A DNA stretch of 33,001 bases from Legionellales bacterium UBA4759 (GCA_002403515.1 DHHZ01000107.1:1-33001), one strand, 5' to 3'; positions 24,680 to 32,991 are shown, numbered from the stretch's first letter. The notes: generated from the sequence alone by a model not told the origin. Numbers and translations: made by a program.

Positions 24680-25639
24680 TTATTTTGCAGGATAAGCACC
24701 CATGCTCATCCATTTTTGATAACGACGATTCAAGAGTTCTTGAGTTGGAAGAGCTTGAAGACGACGCAATTCATCTTTGATAACTTGAGCAATATCATTG
24801 GATATTTGATGAATATTTCGATGAGCGCCACCCAATGGTTCTGGCAAAACAGCATCAACCAATTGATGCGCAAAAACTTTGTCTGCGGTAACACCCATAG
24901 CCGCTGCTGCATCAGATGCTTTTGAGGCATCCTTCCATAAAATGGAAGCACAGCCCTCTGGTGATATCACAGAATAAATAGAGTACTGCAACATCAACAC
25001 ATAATCACCCACACCAATGGCTAATGCGCCACCAGAACCAGCCTCACCTGTCACTATGCAAATGATTGGGGTTTTTAGGGTCGCCATTTCATAAAGATTT
25101 CTGGCAATGGCTTCAGACTGATTGCGCTCTTCAGCATCAATACCCGGATAAGCACCAGCGGTATCAATGAAAGTGATGACAGGAATTTTAAACTTCTCGG
25201 CCATCTTCATTAAACGCAAAGCTCTGCGATACTCTTCTGGGCGAGCCATGCCAAAATTTCGGTAAACTTTTTCAGAAGTTTTTTTACCTTTTTGGTGGCC
25301 GATAATCATGACAGGCTGACCTTCAAATCGAGCAAGACCGGCAACAATTGCAGGTGCTTCTGAACATGCTCTATCACCATGAAGTTCAGTAAAATCAGAA
25401 AAAATATGTTCGATATAATCAGTCGTTTGCGGACGCATCGGATGTCTGGCCATTTGAGTCATTTGCCAGCTGTCTAAGTCAGAAAAAATATTTTGCATGA
25501 CTTGAACTGATTTTTGTTCTAATTTGGCAATTTCATCAGCCAAGTTCATGTCGTGCCCATCACTGACCATTCTTAAGGCTTCAATTTTTTGTTTCAACTC
25601 TTCGATGGGTTGTTCAAATTCCAAAAATTGTCGGCTCAT
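24680..25639 (-). CDS. accA: Acetyl-CoA carboxylase carboxyltransferase subunit alpha
   Basis: The alpha half of the carboxyltransferase that moves CO2 from biotin on AccB to acetyl-CoA, giving malonyl-CoA for fatty acid synthesis. 319 residues, the same as E. coli. Family segments include DYIEHIFSDFTELHGDRA, GHQKGKKTSEKVYRNFGMARP, FIDTAGAYPGIDAEERNQ and GEAGSGGALAIGVGD, which forms part of the acyl-CoA pocket. It heads the accA-tilS-ABC-DUF1854 transcript. Divergent to it is the gene that fuses phosphopantetheinyl transferase and biotin ligase, the two enzymes that modify carrier proteins of this pathway. accD and accBC are not in the window. Confidence 0.98.
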   Translation of the reverse strand: MSRQFLEFEQPIEELKQKIEALRMVSDGHDMNLADEIAKLEQKSVQVMQNIFSDLDSWQMTQMARHPMRPQTTDYIEHIFSDFTELHGDRACSEAPAIVAGLARFEGQPVMIIGHQKGKKTSEKVYRNFGMARPEEYRRALRLMKMAEKFKIPVITFIDTAGAYPGIDAEERNQSEAIARNLYEMATLKTPIICIVTGEAGSGGALAIGVGDYVLMLQYSIYSVISPEGCASILWKDASKASDAAAAMGVTADKVFAHQLVDAVLPEPLGGAHRNIHQISNDIAQVIKDELRRLQALPTQELLNRRYQKWMSMGAYPAK

Positions 25640-25670
25640 TGTATTATCTTTTATTTATGGATAAAAAATC

Positions 25671-25678
25671 ATTATACT
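25671..25678. promoter_or_regulatory. Overlapping divergent -10 boxes between accA and the fusion gene
   Basis: The same few bases read TATAAT towards accA (25676-25671) and TATACT towards the plus-strand gene (25673-25678). The -35 boxes are weak on both sides. If both are used, the two polymerases would compete for one site in the 76-base gap. Confidence 0.4.
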
Positions 25679-25715
25679 ACAGCTTATCAAGCATCGCCAC
25701 GGGGATCTCAAACAA

Positions 25716-27128
25716 TTGAAAACCAGCAAATCCTATTTGACATGGCCTGAAATCAAAACATTTGAATTAAGTGCAAACAAAATTCATTTTTGGTTAATTA
25801 AATTACCCACGCAAACGGCTAAAGTCGACCGCGAACTGCTGACTCAACTTAAAAAAGAACGCCGTCAAATTCTTAAAAATATTCTACAAAATTATTTATC
25901 AGAACCTTTCAATTTGCTTGAAAATAGTTCTGGGAAGCCTTATTTAGAAAATAATCACCTTGAATTTAACACCAGTCACTCAGGCTCTTATTTGGCCATT
26001 GCTATTTCAAAATCACCTATTGGTATTGATATTGAAAAGTTTAAAATAAGAAACTTCATTCATTTCAGCGAGCGGTTTTTTGAAAACGATTGGGCTAAAG
26101 CGCATTTAATTTCCCTAAAACCCTATCTGCAAGGTTTGGCATTTTTTAAACAATGGTCCATCACAGAAGCCTGGGTTAAAATGTTGGGTGTGACTATTTT
26201 TAATTTTCCTCAAATGGATACAGAAAATTTTCATTTTTTAAGCTTTCAGCCCAAAGTAGGCCTGACTGCTACGCTGTGTCAAAAGCACCCCATCGATAAT
26301 ATTGAGGTCAAAGAACTGGATTGGAGCCATCCAGATACTTACCACGAAGAACTTTTGCGCTGTTTTGAAAAAGATTTAAAAATATCACTACAAACACCAA
26401 GCCTTGAAATCAAGTGGCTAGATACCATTGATTCCACCCAAAATTATATTAAAAAAATTCTTAATCCCCCCATGCCTTTCATATGCCTTAGTGAATCCCA
26501 AACTCAAGGCAAAGGTCGTCTGGGGCGTGAATGGATTTCTCCGAAAGGGGTAAACATTTACTGCTCTATGCTATGGGATATTCAAAGGCCTGCGATGGAA
26601 TTGGGTGGTTTTAGTTTGGTGGTTGCTTTAGCGATTATCAAGACCTTAAACCATGAATTACAAATCAAAACTCAAGTCAAATGGCCCAATGATATTTATT
26701 ACCAAGGCAAAAAACTTGCTGGCATTCTCATTGAGCTTTTCAATCATTCCCCTCTTCACAGCCAAGTGATTATCGGCATTGGAATCAATGTCAATGCCAC
26801 CCAATCGATGCTACCAAGCACAGCTACATCTTTGTATGAAATTAATCAAGAAATACATGACAGAAAGCAATTGCTTAAAATGCTTAGCATTCAATTACAG
26901 CAGAATATTCAAAAATTTGAGAAAGGGGGTTTTCAAGGTTTTCAGGCAGACTGGTTCTTGTATGACATGTTGTATCAAAAGGAAGTGAGTATCACTCAAG
27001 GAACACGTATCATCCATGGACGCGCTGAAGGCGTCAATAGTCAAGGTTATCTCATCATTAGAGATTCTGAAAACAATTTACACGAGGTTGGAAGTGGAGA
27101 GGCTTCGATTCAGTCTTTTCAAAAATGA
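25716..27128 (+). CDS. birA: Fused Sfp-type phosphopantetheinyl transferase and biotin-protein ligase
   Basis: A single 470-residue frame with two enzyme domains. Residues about 1-215 are an Sfp-type phosphopantetheinyl transferase: SSGKPYLE near 71-78, NTSHSG at 85-90, GIDIE at 103-107 and WSITEAWVK at 147-155. Mg ligands Asp105, Glu107 and Glu151 are kept; the Lys before Glu151 is Thr. Residues about 230-470 are the BirA catalytic and C-terminal domains: DSTQNY at 239-244, GKGRLGR at 265-271, KWPND at 322-326, KKLAGILIE and IGIGINV. The BirA DNA-binding domain is absent. Start is TTG 25716, with GGGGAT ten bases upstream; no other start fits. The first half would charge acyl carrier-type proteins, the second biotinylates AccB. 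The symbol refers to the second half only. Confidence 0.88.
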   Translation: MKTSKSYLTWPEIKTFELSANKIHFWLIKLPTQTAKVDRELLTQLKKERRQILKNILQNYLSEPFNLLENSSGKPYLENNHLEFNTSHSGSYLAIAISKSPIGIDIEKFKIRNFIHFSERFFENDWAKAHLISLKPYLQGLAFFKQWSITEAWVKMLGVTIFNFPQMDTENFHFLSFQPKVGLTATLCQKHPIDNIEVKELDWSHPDTYHEELLRCFEKDLKISLQTPSLEIKWLDTIDSTQNYIKKILNPPMPFICLSESQTQGKGRLGREWISPKGVNIYCSMLWDIQRPAMELGGFSLVVALAIIKTLNHELQIKTQVKWPNDIYYQGKKLAGILIELFNHSPLHSQVIIGIGINVNATQSMLPSTATSLYEINQEIHDRKQLLKMLSIQLQQNIQKFEKGGFQGFQADWFLYDMLYQKEVSITQGTRIIHGRAEGVNSQGYLIIRDSENNLHEVGSGEASIQSFQK

Positions 27129-27142
27129 GAAAAAACTGAATC
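27107..27142. terminator. Bidirectional hairpin between the fusion gene and csrA
   Basis: A 14-bp stem with one mismatch (27107-27120 with 27129-27142) and an 8-base loop that contains the stop codon of the plus-strand gene; it begins 10 bases beyond the csrA stop. There is no T-run beyond either side, so it may stop both convergent transcripts only partly or protect their 3' ends. Confidence 0.45.
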
Positions 27143-27151
27143 AAACCTTAG

Positions 27152-27343
27152 TTATTCAGCAGAAGATTCGTCAGAACCTTTTTCTTGTTGAATACGTAAA
27201 TAGATTTCTTCGCGATGTACAGAAACATCTTTAGGCGCATTGATGCCTAAACGAACTTGGTTACCTTTGATTCCCAATACAGTAATATTGACATCATCAC
27301 CAATAATTAATGCTTCACCGATACGGCGTGTTAAAATTAACAT
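27152..27343 (-). CDS. csrA: Carbon storage regulator CsrA
   Basis: A 63-residue RNA-binding regulator that dimerises and binds GGA motifs in mRNA leaders, controlling metabolism, motility and virulence switches. MLILTRRIGEALIIGDDV, then VLGIKGNQVRLGINAPKDVSVHREEIY is a full match to CsrA, including Leu4 and Arg44 (in VHREEI), which contact RNA. GGGAGA lies before the ATG. It has its own strong promoter (27394-27422) and converges on the ligase gene with only 23 bases between the stops. The acidic tail GSDESSAE is unremarkable. Many Legionella-like genomes carry more than one csrA, so this may not be the only copy. Confidence 0.97.
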   Translation of the reverse strand: MLILTRRIGEALIIGDDVNITVLGIKGNQVRLGINAPKDVSVHREEIYLRIQQEKGSDESSAE

Positions 27344-27393
27344 TACAAAATTCTCCCTAAAACTTGCTTAAAATACTTTAATCATGAACGAAT

Positions 27394-27422
27394 ATTGTAC
27401 ACGAGCGGTCCAAAATCGTCAA
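27394..27422 (-). promoter_or_regulatory. Sigma-70 promoter of csrA
   Basis: TTGACG (27422-27417), a 17-base spacer and TACAAT (27399-27394), 50 bases before the ATG. Both boxes match five of six consensus bases. Confidence 0.65.
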
Positions 27423-27538
27423 TAACTCCATTAATCATAATGCAACAATATTAACAAAACCTTAATAAAACATATAAATGCTTTGTTTCGCGTCAACAAG
27501 GAATAACTAAAAAGAATATAACAAAATTGAACATCATT

Positions 27539-28474
27539 TCAGCTGACTAAACGGCCAGCCTTGAAAAACAGGCACATTATAACCAAGGGCAGATAACTTA
27601 TCAACAATCCCAATACACTTGGTACGTATCCGTAACAAACCGCATAAGCCCATGGCAACAACCAAAAGACATTCACAAACATCATCAATAATGTAACTTT
27701 AGCATGACTTGAATTGAATTTTTTCCAAAGAATTTGATAAGCATGACTTCGATGGGCCTGAGAAAATTTTTGTTTGGTCAGAATTCGAGTCATCAGTGTG
27801 AACGTCGCATCCACAAGAAATACCCCCATCAAAATCAAACCACTAATGAAATGAACTGGACTATGCGCTGCCTCGCGAACCAACATCAAGGCAAATAAAA
27901 AACCAAAAAATTGACTACCCACATCACCTAAAAATATTTTGGCTTTGGGGAAATTCCAAACTAAAAATCCCAAAGAGGCACTCGCTAAGACAAACCATTC
28001 ATTCAAATGATGCTTGGATAAAAAAGCCATACTCAAACTAAAAAATACTGCCTCTAAGCCAGCAAGACCATTAATGCCATCCATAAAATTATACAAATTT
28101 GTCATCCAGACGATGAATATCAAAAAACAAAGCATCGGTATTGCTAAACCAAAAAGTTGTATCGCTTGAAAACCATTGAATTCATATAAGGCAAATCCCC
28201 CAATTAAAAATTGGAGTAAAAAGCGAAACTTTGCAGAGAGGTTTTTAATGTCATCCCAAAAACCCATCGCAGCAATTGCCAATGCTGTTAAGTAAATGGG
28301 TTGAAAGACCATTGAAGTAAAAATTAAAGCGATGGCTAACCCGCCACCTCTTGGTGTAGGTAAAGTATGTGTTCGTCTTTCATCGGGTTTGTCGACTAGG
28401 CCAAATAACCAAGAAAACTTGACCATTAATCCAGTCAGTACAACAGCAAATATAAAAATTAACAACCATTCCAT
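27539..28474 (-). CDS. WecA/WbpL-family glycosyl-1-phosphate transferase
   Basis: A polytopic inner-membrane enzyme of 311 residues that transfers a sugar-1-phosphate from UDP-sugar to undecaprenyl phosphate, the first step of a surface polysaccharide. Motifs are HTLPTPRGGG at 36-45, the Asp-Asp pair at 74-75 (FWDD), NLYNFMDGINGLA at 126-138 and FLGDVGS at 181-187, plus the late AHRSHAYQ; all are typical of the WbpL/WecA branch and distinguish it from MraY. About ten membrane segments are visible. The frame opens at TTG 28495 with another ATG at 28489; ATG 28474 (MEWLLIF) best matches family N-termini. It is alone, with no polysaccharide cluster around it, and lies upstream of csrA on the same strand. 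Confidence 0.88.
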   Translation of the reverse strand: MEWLLIFIFAVVLTGLMVKFSWLFGLVDKPDERRTHTLPTPRGGGLAIALIFTSMVFQPIYLTALAIAAMGFWDDIKNLSAKFRFLLQFLIGGFALYEFNGFQAIQLFGLAIPMLCFLIFIVWMTNLYNFMDGINGLAGLEAVFFSLSMAFLSKHHLNEWFVLASASLGFLVWNFPKAKIFLGDVGSQFFGFLFALMLVREAAHSPVHFISGLILMGVFLVDATFTLMTRILTKQKFSQAHRSHAYQILWKKFNSSHAKVTLLMMFVNVFWLLPWAYAVCYGYVPSVLGLLISYLPLVIMCLFFKAGRLVS

Positions 28475-28702
28475 TTTAATAAAAACCATCCGCAAAAAGT
28501 TAGTTCATAGTACCAGAGCTTAAGCAACTTATGAAGGAGATTTATTTTCACATTACCGTGAATTAAAAAGCACATAGATTGCATGATAATCTTTTAGTGG
28601 AAATGATATGCAATTATTTTATTTTTTTTTAAAAAATATATCGCATTTCCCATCTAAATGAAGCTATACTTTTTAATCATCTCAATAGATAGTTAATTTT
28701 TT

Positions 28703-29530
28703 ATGAGTATTATCGCATCTCAATACGACATAATTAGTAAAGATTATTGCAATATTGGAGATAGCTTTGGCGTTCTTTCTCAAAGTTATCAAAACGCATA
28801 TGAACAAATTCTAAATAGCGATTTGCTAACACATCCACACAAACTTCGATTTCTTGATTTGGGTGTTGGTGATGGTAAATTTCTCAGTATGTTACATCAA
28901 TACGCGCCAACAGCAGAACTGACGGGTATCGATGTTTCGAAAGAAATGCTCAAGATGGCTCAAAAGACCATTCCATTTCATGCAATTCACTGCAGTGCTG
29001 CCGATGCTGATAAACACCTGCCGATTCATAGTCAGGATTTGGTTATTGCTCACTTTATTAGTGCATATGTGCCAGTTCAAACTTTGTTTCATCAAGCCAA
29101 ATTGATGACCAAAGCGAATGGTTATTTTTCATTTAGCACCACAACCTATGACTCATTTCCTAATTCTCAAGCACAAATTGCCAATTTTATTGCCCAGGAT
29201 ACCCTCATTGGGAGCCTAGTGGGTCATTATTACAAATCAATTATTTCCAAAACCCCCGTTGCTTCAGGTTTAGACGAAATTCATCGACTTATTGATCAAT
29301 TTGAATTTGAAATGGTTGATCATAAGCGTTTGAATATCCCCATTTATTTCCAAGATATTGAGAAACTAACTGAATATGCGATTAATGGCAGTTGGTTTTT
29401 AAATGCACTACCAGATACGACCTTTGCAAAAGATTTTATCTTAGAAAGAATAAAACGCTTTGTTGCAAAAATTCTTGAATTCCCTCATCATGATAACCAA
29501 ATCATTGATATCATTTTATTGAAAAAATAA
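28703..29530 (+). CDS. Class I SAM-dependent methyltransferase
   Basis: A 275-residue soluble protein. Motif I, FLDLGVGDG at 50-58, followed by TGIDVSKEML with the ribose-binding Asp77, and the later QDLVIAHFISAYV strand show a class I methyltransferase fold. The C-terminal 120 residues have no recognised motif and would carry substrate specificity. No clear ribosome-binding site precedes ATG 28703, which follows an AT-rich leader with a TATACT at about 28667. The neighbour downstream is rubredoxin. The substrate cannot be inferred. Confidence 0.82.
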   Translation: MSIIASQYDIISKDYCNIGDSFGVLSQSYQNAYEQILNSDLLTHPHKLRFLDLGVGDGKFLSMLHQYAPTAELTGIDVSKEMLKMAQKTIPFHAIHCSAADADKHLPIHSQDLVIAHFISAYVPVQTLFHQAKLMTKANGYFSFSTTTYDSFPNSQAQIANFIAQDTLIGSLVGHYYKSIISKTPVASGLDEIHRLIDQFEFEMVDHKRLNIPIYFQDIEKLTEYAINGSWFLNALPDTTFAKDFILERIKRFVAKILEFPHHDNQIIDIILLKK

Positions 29531-29593
29531 CTTTCCATAAATTCAAAAAAATGATAAATTGCTCACTTTATTTACATTTGAGGTGTTGTTAAT

Positions 29594-29767
29594 ATGTATC
29601 GCAAATATTTATGTGTCATTTGTGGCTTTGTTTATGATGAAGAATTGGGTTGGCCCGAAGATGGTATCGATCCAGGTACTCGTTGGGAAGATGTTCCTGA
29701 AAATTGGTTTTGCCCTGACTGTGGTGCTGTGAAAACTGATTTTGAAATGATTGAAATGGAAAGCTAA
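29594..29767 (+). CDS. rubA: Rubredoxin
   Basis: A 57-residue iron protein carrying electrons with a single Fe bound by four Cys. The two ligand pairs are visible: YLCVICGFVYDE near residues 6-17 and WFCPDCGAVKTD near 43-54. GWPEDGIDPGTRWEDVPENW between them is the standard rubredoxin body. GAGGTG precedes the ATG at 29594 by eight bases. Its stop overlaps the hemJ stop on the other strand by 4 bases. The partner reductase or oxygenase is not in the window. Confidence 0.97.
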   Translation: MYRKYLCVICGFVYDEELGWPEDGIDPGTRWEDVPENWFCPDCGAVKTDFEMIEMES

Positions 29768-30186
29768 GGTTTTACAACCACCAGCAAAACAACAATCACT
29801 AAAATAACAGTGGGTATTTCATTAAAAAATCGAAAAAACCCACTGCTAAAGCGATTTTCACCTTTAGCAAATAATTTTACAAAATAGCCGCAATACCCAT
29901 GGTAAATCCAAAGCCCTAAAACCAAAAGCATCTTCCAATGAAACCAAGCTTGATGTAAGTAGTAACTGGGAACTGTCATGACCATCCATAAACCCAATAG
30001 CGTAGTCAATATCGCTGCAGGCCACATAATCCCTTTGTATAAGCGTCTTTCCATGATTTTAAAACGTTGCAATGATATTTCATCTTCTGCAGTTGCATGG
30101 TAGACAAATAAGCGAGGTAAATAAAATAGCCCCGCAAACCAAGAGACCATGGCAATAATATGAAACGCTTTGAGCCATAAAATCAT
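29764..30186 (-). CDS. hemJ: Protoporphyrinogen oxidase HemJ
   Basis: A 140-residue membrane protein of the HemJ family (formerly UPF0093), which oxidises protoporphyrinogen IX to protoporphyrin IX in haem synthesis. Marks are LKAFHIIAMVSWFAGLFYL with His9, RFKIMERRLYKGIMWPAAI and WFHWKMLLVLGLWIYHGY; four membrane segments are visible. AGAGGT lies six bases before the ATG. Its start overlaps the stop of the TerC-family gene (ATGA), so the two are translationally coupled, and it ends on rubredoxin's stop. HemJ replaces HemG or HemY in many proteobacteria. Confidence 0.95.
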   Translation of the reverse strand: MILWLKAFHIIAMVSWFAGLFYLPRLFVYHATAEDEISLQRFKIMERRLYKGIMWPAAILTTLLGLWMVMTVPSYYLHQAWFHWKMLLVLGLWIYHGYCGYFVKLFAKGENRFSSGFFRFFNEIPTVILVIVVLLVVVKP

Positions 30187-30929
30187 TTTTTACCTCTGGA
30201 GTGATTATTCTTGCGATGTTTGTATAATAAGTTCAAACACTCTACCAAGAAAGAAAAAAACATCGCAAAATACAAGTAACTTCGTGATATTTCATAATGA
30301 AAACCATCCGATATCAAAAACACACCTATTAAAACTAGAAAAGCCAAGGCCAACATTTTAATGGAGGGGTGTTGATGAATGAATTTAGAAATCATTTCCG
30401 TCGCATAAAACATTACAAAAATAGCAACCGTAATGGCAATTGCCATCACCCCAAATACTTTTGAAACCCCGACCGCTGTTAAAATACTATCAAATGAGAA
30501 TACCAAATCCATCAACATGATTTGGAAAATCAAACCAAATAAACCTTTAAAGGTTTTTTTCGGCTCACTGAAATTTGAGTAATTCACTTCTTTACGTTCT
30601 AAAAAATCCAATTCGTTGCCAATTTCGATGATGGATTGGTAAGCCAAAAATAATCCACCAAAAATAAAGAAAAGCTCTCTTAAGGAAAAAGTCATCGAGT
30701 AGATACTAAATAAAGGGTGTTGGACCTTGGTAATCCAAATGGCAGAAAATAATAAAATCAAACGTAGAACCCAAGCGCCCGTTAATCCTATCGCTCGAAT
30801 TTTAGATTTCAGCGGTTGAGGGAGACGCTCAGTTAAGATTGCTAAAAAGATTAAATTATCAATACCCAGCACAATTTCAATGATAATTAAAAAAATTAAA
30901 CTCAAAACCAAATCCAATGAGATGACCAT
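30183..30929 (-). CDS. TerC-family membrane protein
   Basis: A 248-residue integral membrane protein with seven or eight hydrophobic segments. The family signature is seen twice: EIVLGIDNLIF near residues 18-28 and MDLVFSFDSILTAVGV near 140-155, with the buried Asp residues thought to act in metal or proton transport. Members such as Alx/MntP-like TerC proteins export manganese or protect from metal stress, but the substrate here is not shown. It is the first gene of the TerC-hemJ unit; the ATG is preceded by an A/G-rich stretch. The divergent neighbour is pcnB. Confidence 0.9.
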   Translation of the reverse strand: MVISLDLVLSLIFLIIIEIVLGIDNLIFLAILTERLPQPLKSKIRAIGLTGAWVLRLILLFSAIWITKVQHPLFSIYSMTFSLRELFFIFGGLFLAYQSIIEIGNELDFLERKEVNYSNFSEPKKTFKGLFGLIFQIMLMDLVFSFDSILTAVGVSKVFGVMAIAITVAIFVMFYATEMISKFIHQHPSIKMLALAFLVLIGVFLISDGFHYEISRSYLYFAMFFSFLVECLNLLYKHRKNNHSRGKK

Positions 30930-30988
30930 TTCTTTTCTTTCAGACCTTCGTTATAATTAAACGTGTTTATTTATTTATACTCGGGATT

Positions 30989-32341
30989 ATGCCCTTAATC
31001 AAATTTTTTAAAAAATTGCTCAAAAAACCCCATCCAGTCATGAACCAATCGCTGGAGCAATTTTCTATTCCCAGAAGTCAACACCATATTTCTAAAACAG
31101 ACATTAATGTCTATGCCCTGCAAGTGATTAATAAACTCAACCATCATGGTTATGAGGCTTACTTGGTAGGCGGAAGTGTTCGAGATTTATTGCTGCGCAA
31201 ATCTCCTAAAGATTATGATGTGGCAACCAGCGCCACCCCGCAACAAATTAAGCGATTATTTCGCAATGCTCGCATCATTGGCAGACGCTTTAAATTGGTG
31301 CACATCACTTTTCAAAGAGAAATCATTGAAGTTTCTACCTTTCGTTCAAACGAACCTGATGCGCAAATGCAAACCAATGAAAGTGGCATGGTGATACGTG
31401 ATAACGTTTATGGTAATTTAGAACAAGATTCATGGCGCCGAGATTTTACTATCAATTCGCTCTATTATAATGTCATGAATGGCTCAATCATTGATTACAC
31501 CGGTGGTTTTGCAGATATTCAATCCAAAACAATTCATATTATTGGCCAAGCAGATGTGCGTTATCAAGAAGATCCAGTAAGAATGCTAAGAGCCATTCGA
31601 TTTGCGGCAAAACTTCATTTTAACATCGCCAACAATACCGCAGAACCCATCTTGCGTTTGGGGCATTTGTTGCAACAAGTCTCTAATGCGCGTTTATTTG
31701 ATGAAGTCACCAAATTATGGCAATGCCATGAAGCCAAACGTGTTTATCAATTGCTAGAAGAATATCAGCTTTTAAAATATCTCTTCCCGTGGACAGTCAA
31801 AGCCAACGAAAAATATCCGCATCAAAAACAATTCATTGAGCATGCTTTAGAAAGTACTGATCTGAGAATGAAAGAACAAAAACCAACAACACCAGCATTT
31901 CTATTTGCTGTTTTATTATGGTATCCGATGCGTGATTTGGCATTAGAGCTGCAAGAAAAAGACCAATTGCACCCCTTAGAAGCCATCGAACACGCCATGG
32001 GCAGAATTTTAAACGAACAGTGTAAAATCATCAGTATTCCCAAACGCTTTACACAAATTATTCGTGAGATATGGTTGCTACAGTATCGTTTTAACAAACG
32101 TTTAGGACAAAAGCCATTTCATTTAATGACCCACTCTCGATTCAGAGCGGCCTATGATTTTCTCTTATTAAGAGCTATTGCCCAGGATGAATCCGTAGAA
32201 TTGGCAGAATGGTGGACAAAATTCCAAGAGTCAGATGAAGCCTCACAACAAGAAATGATTGAGTCGCTCAATAGCTCTCAAAAGCCAAAACGTCGTCGTC
32301 GTAGTAAATCTAAAAAACCGCCTGCAGAAAAAAATGATTGA
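30989..32341 (+). CDS. pcnB: Poly(A) polymerase I PcnB
   Basis: Adds 3' poly(A) tails to RNA, promoting decay. 450 residues (465 in E. coli). The nucleotidyltransferase motif GGSVRDLLL at 61-69, with KDYDVATSA and catalytic Asp75 and Asp77, is intact. IIGRRFKLVHI distinguishes PcnB from CCA-adding enzymes. RRDFTINSLYYN and the DPVRMLRAIRFAAKL helix follow. The C-terminus ends in a basic tail (KPKRRRRSKSKKPP), as usual for PcnB. Two start codons occur in the N-terminus; ATG 30989 matches the E. coli layout. It overlaps folK by 8 bases, the order also found in E. coli. Confidence 0.96.
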   Translation: MPLIKFFKKLLKKPHPVMNQSLEQFSIPRSQHHISKTDINVYALQVINKLNHHGYEAYLVGGSVRDLLLRKSPKDYDVATSATPQQIKRLFRNARIIGRRFKLVHITFQREIIEVSTFRSNEPDAQMQTNESGMVIRDNVYGNLEQDSWRRDFTINSLYYNVMNGSIIDYTGGFADIQSKTIHIIGQADVRYQEDPVRMLRAIRFAAKLHFNIANNTAEPILRLGHLLQQVSNARLFDEVTKLWQCHEAKRVYQLLEEYQLLKYLFPWTVKANEKYPHQKQFIEHALESTDLRMKEQKPTTPAFLFAVLLWYPMRDLALELQEKDQLHPLEAIEHAMGRILNEQCKIISIPKRFTQIIREIWLLQYRFNKRLGQKPFHLMTHSRFRAAYDFLLLRAIAQDESVELAEWWTKFQESDEASQQEMIESLNSSQKPKRRRRSKSKKPPAEKND

Positions 32342-32849
32342 GTGTTATTTGGGATTGGGTGCCAACCAACAAGACCCAGTGAGAGTATTTCATCAAGCCA
32401 AAGACCTCATTAGTTGCTTACCCAATACTCAAATGGGTAAAACATCAAAAATCATTATCACAGAGCCTTTTGGTATTTTAGGACAACCCATTTTTTACAA
32501 TCAAGTGATTCAAATTTTTACGAGCATTCCGCCATTGGCACTTTTAAAAAAAGTTTTAGCCATTGAATCTCGCTTGGGAAAGATAAGAAATTTAGCTTGG
32601 GGGCCGCGTAGGATTGACATCGATTTGCTCATTTATGGCAAAACCTTGATGAAATCTGCAAAGCTCACCCTTCCCCACCCACAAATTTGGCAACGTCGAT
32701 TTGTCAGTTCGCAACTGCAAGAATTTCAAAGCGAATTGGTGGAGTCTTATTTTTTGCATGACCTGGATATATATTCATTTTTAGACAGCAAAAAACCAAA
32801 AAACCTGCCAAATCCTGCTAAAGCGTTGTTTGATATGGCCCTTGATTAA
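32334..32849 (+). CDS. folK: Folate biosynthesis pyrophosphokinase FolK
   Basis: Transfers pyrophosphate from ATP to 6-hydroxymethyl-dihydropterin, an early step of folate synthesis. 171 residues. MIECYLGLGANQQDP at the start, EPFGILGQPIFYNQVIQI, and the signature GPRRIDIDLLIYG with its two Mg-binding Asp residues are all present. The frame is open back to 32259, but that part translates the tail of pcnB; ATG 32334 fits the family. It overlaps the pcnB stop by 8 bases, so translation is coupled. The C-terminal 40 residues are longer than in E. coli FolK (159) and rather variable. Confidence 0.93.
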   Translation: MIECYLGLGANQQDPVRVFHQAKDLISCLPNTQMGKTSKIIITEPFGILGQPIFYNQVIQIFTSIPPLALLKKVLAIESRLGKIRNLAWGPRRIDIDLLIYGKTLMKSAKLTLPHPQIWQRRFVSSQLQEFQSELVESYFLHDLDIYSFLDSKKPKNLPNPAKALFDMALD

Positions 32850-32883
32850 TCATTTCAATGAGTCATAAAAAATTGAGCTTATT

Positions 32884-32991
32884 TTAAGCATCAATATCCA
32901 TACAATCCCCAGCAACACATATCTCGCCTGGAGAACAATCCGTGGATTCTAGACAATCTGCCCATGTATTACAAGCAAGTAATAACTGACC
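32884..32991 (-). pseudogene. Tail of a broken Cys-rich, lipoprotein-like gene
   Basis: A short minus-strand frame of 35 codons with no start codon and an in-frame stop just upstream (32994-32992). It encodes a lipobox-like LLLAC followed by a Cys-rich region ending in DCSPGEICVAGDC. The frame beside it has a GTG (from about 32999) with a signal-peptide-like MRKVSYYLL start, so one frameshift could join the two. It is either a decayed gene, a sequence error near the window edge, or a small protein whose start lies in sequence not shown here. Confidence 0.35.

Noticed and set aside
28496..28702. Possible small RNA or leader peptide in the AT-rich divergent gap
   Set aside because: There is an 11-codon ATG frame and a T-run but no stem-terminator pair or convincing promoter; I see only a likely promoter region.
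31822..32097. 91-codon minus-strand frame inside pcnB
   Set aside because: Antisense shadow of a conserved gene; a high Ser/Cys content gives no recognisable protein.
32259..32333. Upstream extension of folK
   Set aside because: It re-reads the basic C-terminal tail of pcnB; family homology begins at ATG 32334.
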